Shown: in pieces, positions 5,158 to 8,308 of the stretch
How the letters are laid out: the number at the start of each line of letters is the position of its first letter
How positions within the stretch are numbered: the first letter of the stretch is position 1
From: Candidatus Altarchaeota archaeon
GTDB taxonomy: Archaea > SpSt-1190
NCBI GenBank assembly: GCA_018221025.1
Contig: JAAOXX010000027.1
Location: 1-8,308 of the forward strand
Length of the DNA: 8,308 bases
Reading direction: 5' to 3'
Program-made: the position numbers and the translations under genes
The notes under the pieces: generated by a model
What the model saw: the letters and a program-made list of their open reading frames with translations, nothing else
The model's database searches: none
What the model was told of the DNA's origin: nothing

Positions 5158-6031
5158 TAAGCATCCTCTCACTCTTAGTCTTGGATAAGTAATACAATCC
5201 CACTAAGATTAAAGTCGAGCCGATGATCTGCATTGGGAGTATCTGTTCACTTAAGAAAACCATCCCAAGAACTAATGATACTATTGGAGAAAACAGCAGG
5301 AGTCCTGTTGCCTTAGTCAGGCTGATATATTTGAGTCCCCAATACCATGTCAAGACATACCACATTAACATCAGGGTCGAGACCAAAATGTATATCCATT
5401 GAATCGGTTGAAGTTCAAGAATTAATGAGAGCTTTCCCTGAAGTGCCGCAACACCGAATAAAAACAGGGAACCAAAAAACATTCTACCAAAACTAATGCG
5501 CCAATTGGTTTCACCAAGTGACATAAATTTTTTAGCAAGTGTACTCTCGAGAGCCCAAACCAATGTCGCAACTAAAACTAACATATCCCCCCATCTAACT
5601 GACATTGAAATTTTGTCATATTGCATTATTGCTAATCCAACAATTGCGAGTCCAATTGACTTAATTTGAATCTCGGTAATTTTTTCTTTTAGGAAGAAGT
5701 AGGCCATGATTGCCGCCCATATTGGAAGCGTCTTATGAATGAATGCCGCCCTTCCCCCAGTTGTTGCCTTGAGGCCAACGAAGAATAGCCAGAATGCCAA
5801 TCCGCCCCCAGTCAAGCCGAGGAATACCAGTTTACTCGTTGATACGGGTTTTCCCTTATCTGGAACGCGTCTCGATATAATGAGGAATACAAAACCAATT
5901 AACACTGCCCTAATTGCCGTGAAAATGATGGGGTCGACTTTAAGAACAAAAAAACGATTTACAATTATTGCCATACCCGAGCCAATTGCAGTCAACAACA
6001 CGAGCATGGTGCCGAATTTTTCTTTATCCAC
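5144..6031 (-). CDS. EamA/DMT-superfamily transporter
   Basis: The 295-aa integral membrane protein is made of about ten hydrophobic segments in two homologous halves (about residues 7-138 and 148-283), the layout of the drug/metabolite transporter superfamily. Typical features include GGGLAFWLFFVGLKATTGGRAAFIHKTLPIWAAIMAYFF broken across TM3-TM4 (the run spans about residues 76-114), FFLKEKIT after the fourth segment and its counterpart VFLSEQILPMQIIGSTLILVG near the end (about 259-280). Members export or import metabolites, amino acids or drugs; the substrate is not predictable. Candidate starts are TTG 6037, GTG 6031 and ATG 6007. I prefer GTG 6031 because the TATA-like box at 6051-6060 then has leaderless spacing. 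That box overlaps the 3' end of the upstream Cys-rich gene. Confidence 0.85.
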   Translation of the reverse strand: MDKEKFGTMLVLLTAIGSGMAIIVNRFFVLKVDPIIFTAIRAVLIGFVFLIISRRVPDKGKPVSTSKLVFLGLTGGGLAFWLFFVGLKATTGGRAAFIHKTLPIWAAIMAYFFLKEKITEIQIKSIGLAIVGLAIMQYDKISMSVRWGDMLVLVATLVWALESTLAKKFMSLGETNWRISFGRMFFGSLFLFGVAALQGKLSLILELQPIQWIYILVSTLMLMWYVLTWYWGLKYISLTKATGLLLFSPIVSLVLGMVFLSEQILPMQIIGSTLILVGLYYLSKTKSERMLSELS

Positions 6032-6050
6032 TCTCAACTATGCCGTGAAC

Positions 6051-6060
6051 ATATTTATTT
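6051..6060 (-). promoter_or_regulatory. TATA-like box for the EamA transporter gene
   Basis: The minus strand reads AAATAAATAT, centred about 24-25 nt upstream of GTG 6031. It overlaps the final codons of the Cys-rich gene, so it would give the transporter operon its own transcript. Confidence 0.5.
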
Positions 6061-6177
6061 CTTGGCATGGCTCGTTATTTCCAAGTTGCACGACTGATTC
6101 TTTTTGCACCAGGCTTCACAGCTTTTTGCCCACTTTTCTTCGTCATAAGACAGGCCGCATTCTTTACACTCATACAA
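6055..6177 (-). CDS. 40-aa Cys-rich protein coupled to the copper ATPase
   Basis: A short frame starts at TTG 6177, five bases after a near-perfect Shine-Dalgarno GGAGGTG that lies inside the last codons of the ATPase gene, and ends in TAA. The product has five cysteines in 40 residues (C4xxC7, C20xxxC24, C30) plus H37. It opens [10 protein letters not shown] and contains CEAWC and SCNLEI. The frame overlaps the ATPase stop by 8 nt, typical of translational coupling. Spaced thiols beside a Cu+ pump suggest a soluble metal-binding partner (chaperone, buffer or metallothionein-like peptide), but zinc binding is equally possible. I recall similar short hypothetical proteins near heavy-metal ATPases in other archaea, unverified here. 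An overlapping frame from ATG 6173 encodes only a basic peptide without these features and has a poorer fit to the Shine-Dalgarno. Confidence 0.75.
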   Translation of the reverse strand: MYECKECGLSYDEEKWAKSCEAWCKKNQSCNLEITSHAKK

Positions 6178-8308
6178 ATTTCCACCTCCTCATAAGAAGC
6201 GAATTTGAAACTACTGAAACCGAACTAAATGCCATGGCGGCACCTGCTATTACTGGATTCAACAATAAACCCGTAAAGGGATACAGTATTCCTGCGGCTA
6301 TTGGTATGCCGAGTATGTTGTAGATGAAAGCCCAAAAGAGATTTTGCTTAATTTTTTTTACGGTATAATCGCTTAGCTTGATTACTTTTGAAATGTCAAG
6401 AGGGTTGCTATTAACTAATATGATTTGACCAGTTTCAAGAGCGATATCTGTCCCTGCACCAATTGCTATGCCTACATCTGCCTGGGCGAGAGCCGGTGCA
6501 TCGTTGATGCCATCGCCTACGAAAATTACTTTGTCTGTTTTTTGCAGTTCTTTCACAATCTCAGATTTTTCTCTTGGTAAAACTCCCGCCCTGACATTAT
6601 CAATCCCTGCGAGTTTTGCAATGGCCCCGGCGGTTCTTTCGTTGTCCCCAGTTACTAACCATACTTCCCGATTCATTTTTTTTAATCGACTGACCGCTTC
6701 CTTTGTCGAATCTTTCAGGGGGTCGGCGACTGCAATCAGCCCTAAAAATTTCTTGCCTGATGCGACCATTACCACCGTTTTTCCTTCCGATTCAAGGCTG
6801 TGTACCTTGGATAAATTTTTAATATTTATTTTTAATTCCTTCATAAGTTTTTCATTACCAACCGCTAAGACTTCTTTGTTGTAAGTGCAGATAATACCCT
6901 TGCCCGGTACCGCGCTGTATCTCGTGCCATTCGGCACCTTGTTTTCTGCCGCCCTTATTATTGCGCCTCCTAATGGGTGTTCGCTCCCTTTTTCGACTAT
7001 GGCGGCAATTTTTATTAGGTCTTTTTTTGTCCCAGATGCAGGCAAAATCTCTACAACTTCGGGCTTGCCTTTAGTTATTGTTCCAGTTTTATCGAGCACA
7101 ACAATTCTTGACTTGTGGGCGTTTTCTAAACCCTCTGCATTCTTAATCAGGAGGCCTTTTTCTGCGCCCATCCCTGTTCCCACCATTATTGCGGTGGGTG
7201 TTGCTAATCCCAATGCACAAGGACACGCCACCACTAATACCGCTATCATGGTGGTCAGTGCAAAATTAAAACCCGCCCCTAAAACATACCATACTGTAAA
7301 TGTTACCAAAGATATTCCAACAACCATCGGTACAAAATACATTGAGACTTTGTCTGCAAATTTTTGTATTGGTGCTTTTGAACCTTGAGCTTCCTCAACT
7401 ATTTTTATGATGTTTGCAAGGACGGTTCCTTCCCCTACCGCAGTGATTTTTACTCTTAATAATCCATTGCCATTAATCGTTGAACCAACTACTTTGTCTC
7501 CCTTCTTTTTCTCAATTGGAATACTCTCACCTGTAATCATCGATTCGTCGATTGTAGAGTGGCCCTCTAAAACTACGCCATCGACGGGTACCTTTTCGCC
7601 AGGTTTTACAACTACGATTTCTCCTTTCTTTAAATCATCAATTGAAACTTCAACTTCAAGACCGTCTCTTATTACGTGTGCGGTCTTTGCCTGAAGTTTG
7701 AGGAGTTTTTTCAGGGCGTCCGAAGCACGCCCCTTTGTTACAATTTCGAAATATTTTCCAAGAAGTATAAAAACAAGAATTAAGGCGGCCGTCTCATAAT
7801 AAAGATGTTCACCAAAACTTCGTCCAAACCATAGGCTCACAGTAACAATGAGGCTGTAAAAATATGCTACGAAGGTTCCTAAGAATACTAAAGAATCCAT
7901 ATTGGGTGCCAGTCTTAGCAAACCCCTTATCCCTGATTTGTAAATATTTGAAGCCATCATTATTACTGGTGTCGCAAATACGAATTGAATTGTGACGAGT
8001 AAAACCTTATCACTTGGAATGGGGAGACCAAACAAGCTTCCCATTGAAAAATAAAGTAACGGAATTGCAAAGACTGTTGACAACAAAAATCGTTTCTTGA
8101 AGTCGTTCAGTTCAGTTTTCATTGCACTATCTCTATTTTGCTTTTCCTTTACAATTTCATAACCCGTGTCAACTACGATTTTTTCGAGTTCACTGAGTTC
8201 CACTTTTTCTGGGTCAAATTCAAGATATGCCTTCTCATTTGCAAAATTCACTACGGCCCCACTCACCCCTTCTTGTTTTTTCAGGGCAGTCTCAATTTTA
8301 AGTGCACA
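6170..8308 (-). CDS. copA: Cu+-exporting P1B-type ATPase, N-terminus beyond the window
   Basis: This pump uses ATP to export Cu+ across the cell membrane. The frame is open to the right edge; the GTG at 8266 is internal, because the 14 codons above it continue a heavy-metal-associated domain. The first visible residue is Cys, in the position of the second Cys of a CxxC metal site, followed by [12 protein letters not shown]. Numbering from that Cys, I see the HMA remnant (1-50), the actuator TGES (259-262), the transport-site CPC (362-364), the phosphorylation motif DKTGT (406-410), SEHP of the nucleotide domain (442-445), TGDN (552-555) and GDGINDAP (598-605). Y663-N664 in TM7 and MxxSS (692-696) in TM8, together with CPC, are the P1B-1 signature for Cu+ (and Ag+). 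About eight membrane spans are present. The last codons contain the ribosome-binding site of the Cys-rich gene that follows. Confidence 0.95.
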   Translation of the reverse strand, partial: CALKIETALKKQEGVSGAVVNFANEKAYLEFDPEKVELSELEKIVVDTGYEIVKEKQNRDSAMKTELNDFKKRFLLSTVFAIPLLYFSMGSLFGLPIPSDKVLLVTIQFVFATPVIMMASNIYKSGIRGLLRLAPNMDSLVFLGTFVAYFYSLIVTVSLWFGRSFGEHLYYETAALILVFILLGKYFEIVTKGRASDALKKLLKLQAKTAHVIRDGLEVEVSIDDLKKGEIVVVKPGEKVPVDGVVLEGHSTIDESMITGESIPIEKKKGDKVVGSTINGNGLLRVKITAVGEGTVLANIIKIVEEAQGSKAPIQKFADKVSMYFVPMVVGISLVTFTVWYVLGAGFNFALTTMIAVLVVACPCALGLATPTAIMVGTGMGAEKGLLIKNAEGLENAHKSRIVVLDKTGTITKGKPEVVEILPASGTKKDLIKIAAIVEKGSEHPLGGAIIRAAENKVPNGTRYSAVPGKGIICTYNKEVLAVGNEKLMKELKINIKNLSKVHSLESEGKTVVMVASGKKFLGLIAVADPLKDSTKEAVSRLKKMNREVWLVTGDNERTAGAIAKLAGIDNVRAGVLPREKSEIVKELQKTDKVIFVGDGINDAPALAQADVGIAIGAGTDIALETGQIILVNSNPLDISKVIKLSDYTVKKIKQNLFWAFIYNILGIPIAAGILYPFTGLLLNPVIAGAAMAFSSVSVVSNSLLMRRWKFV

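Noticed and set aside
6075..6173. Minus-strand frame from ATG 6173 encoding a 32-residue basic peptide
   Set aside because: It overlaps the Cys-rich frame and shows no motif. The Shine-Dalgarno fits the TTG at 6177 at least as well, and the paired CxxC residues favour the other frame.
5739..6323. Plus-strand 194-codon frame spanning the transporter start, the Cys-rich gene and the copA end
   Set aside because: It crosses three well-supported minus-strand genes and has no domain signal.
6468..7694. Three long plus-strand open frames (6468-6884, 6885-7388, 7407-7694)
   Set aside because: They lie antisense to copA, whose motifs are complete throughout. Their translations show no domain, and they have no promoter or ribosome-binding site.
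1..8308. CRISPR array, insertion sequence, tRNA or rRNA
   Set aside because: No regularly spaced repeats, transposase motifs, terminal inverted repeats or cloverleaf sequences were seen on reading both strands.

Overview
The window looks like archaeal chromosome. It encodes a CDP-archaeol synthase (archaeal ether-lipid pathway), an archaeal-type UMP kinase, archaeal translation elongation factor aEF-1beta with its usual zinc-finger partner, and a PAC2-family proteasome chaperone. Promoters also look archaeal: at least six genes have an AT-rich TATA-like box centred about 23-27 nt before the start codon, the geometry of leaderless transcripts. Shine-Dalgarno motifs appear mainly at genes inside operons. 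Base composition is moderately AT-rich. A small-genome or DPANN-like lineage is possible, but nothing here fixes the phylum. No rRNA, tRNA, CRISPR array, transposase or phage gene is visible.

Layout: every gene but one is on the minus strand, so genes are read right to left. At the right edge is a Cu+-exporting P1B ATPase (copA-like, N-terminus cut off by the window). It overlaps by 8 nt a 40-codon Cys-rich protein at 6055-6177 that is easy to miss. Next come a DMT/EamA transporter overlapping an uncharacterised 224-aa protein, then a two-gene unit of an eight-Cys zinc finger fused stop-to-start (TAG|ATG) to aEF-1beta, then a PAC2-family protein whose last three residues (I-Y-S) form an HbYX-type proteasome-docking tail. 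The one plus-strand gene, a Tyr/Pro/Gly-rich single-pass membrane protein with a CxxC, converges on the PAC2 gene (4-bp overlap) and diverges from the UMP kinase gene. Left of that are an anchored, sequon-rich surface protein, carS, a HAD phosphatase, and a Nudix hydrolase running off the left edge.

How the genes work together: most are housekeeping (pyrimidine nucleotides, lipid precursors, translation, proteasome, metabolite clean-up). The least ordinary points are (i) the Cys-rich miniprotein translationally coupled to the copper pump, (ii) a 21-bp direct repeat that duplicates the ribosome-binding and start region of carS and creates a 16-codon upstream ORF ending at the carS Shine-Dalgarno, and (iii) a perfect 10-bp inverted repeat bracketing the pyrH TATA box in the divergent promoter. 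I see no clear multi-gene undescribed system; the copA-miniprotein pair is the best candidate for new biology.
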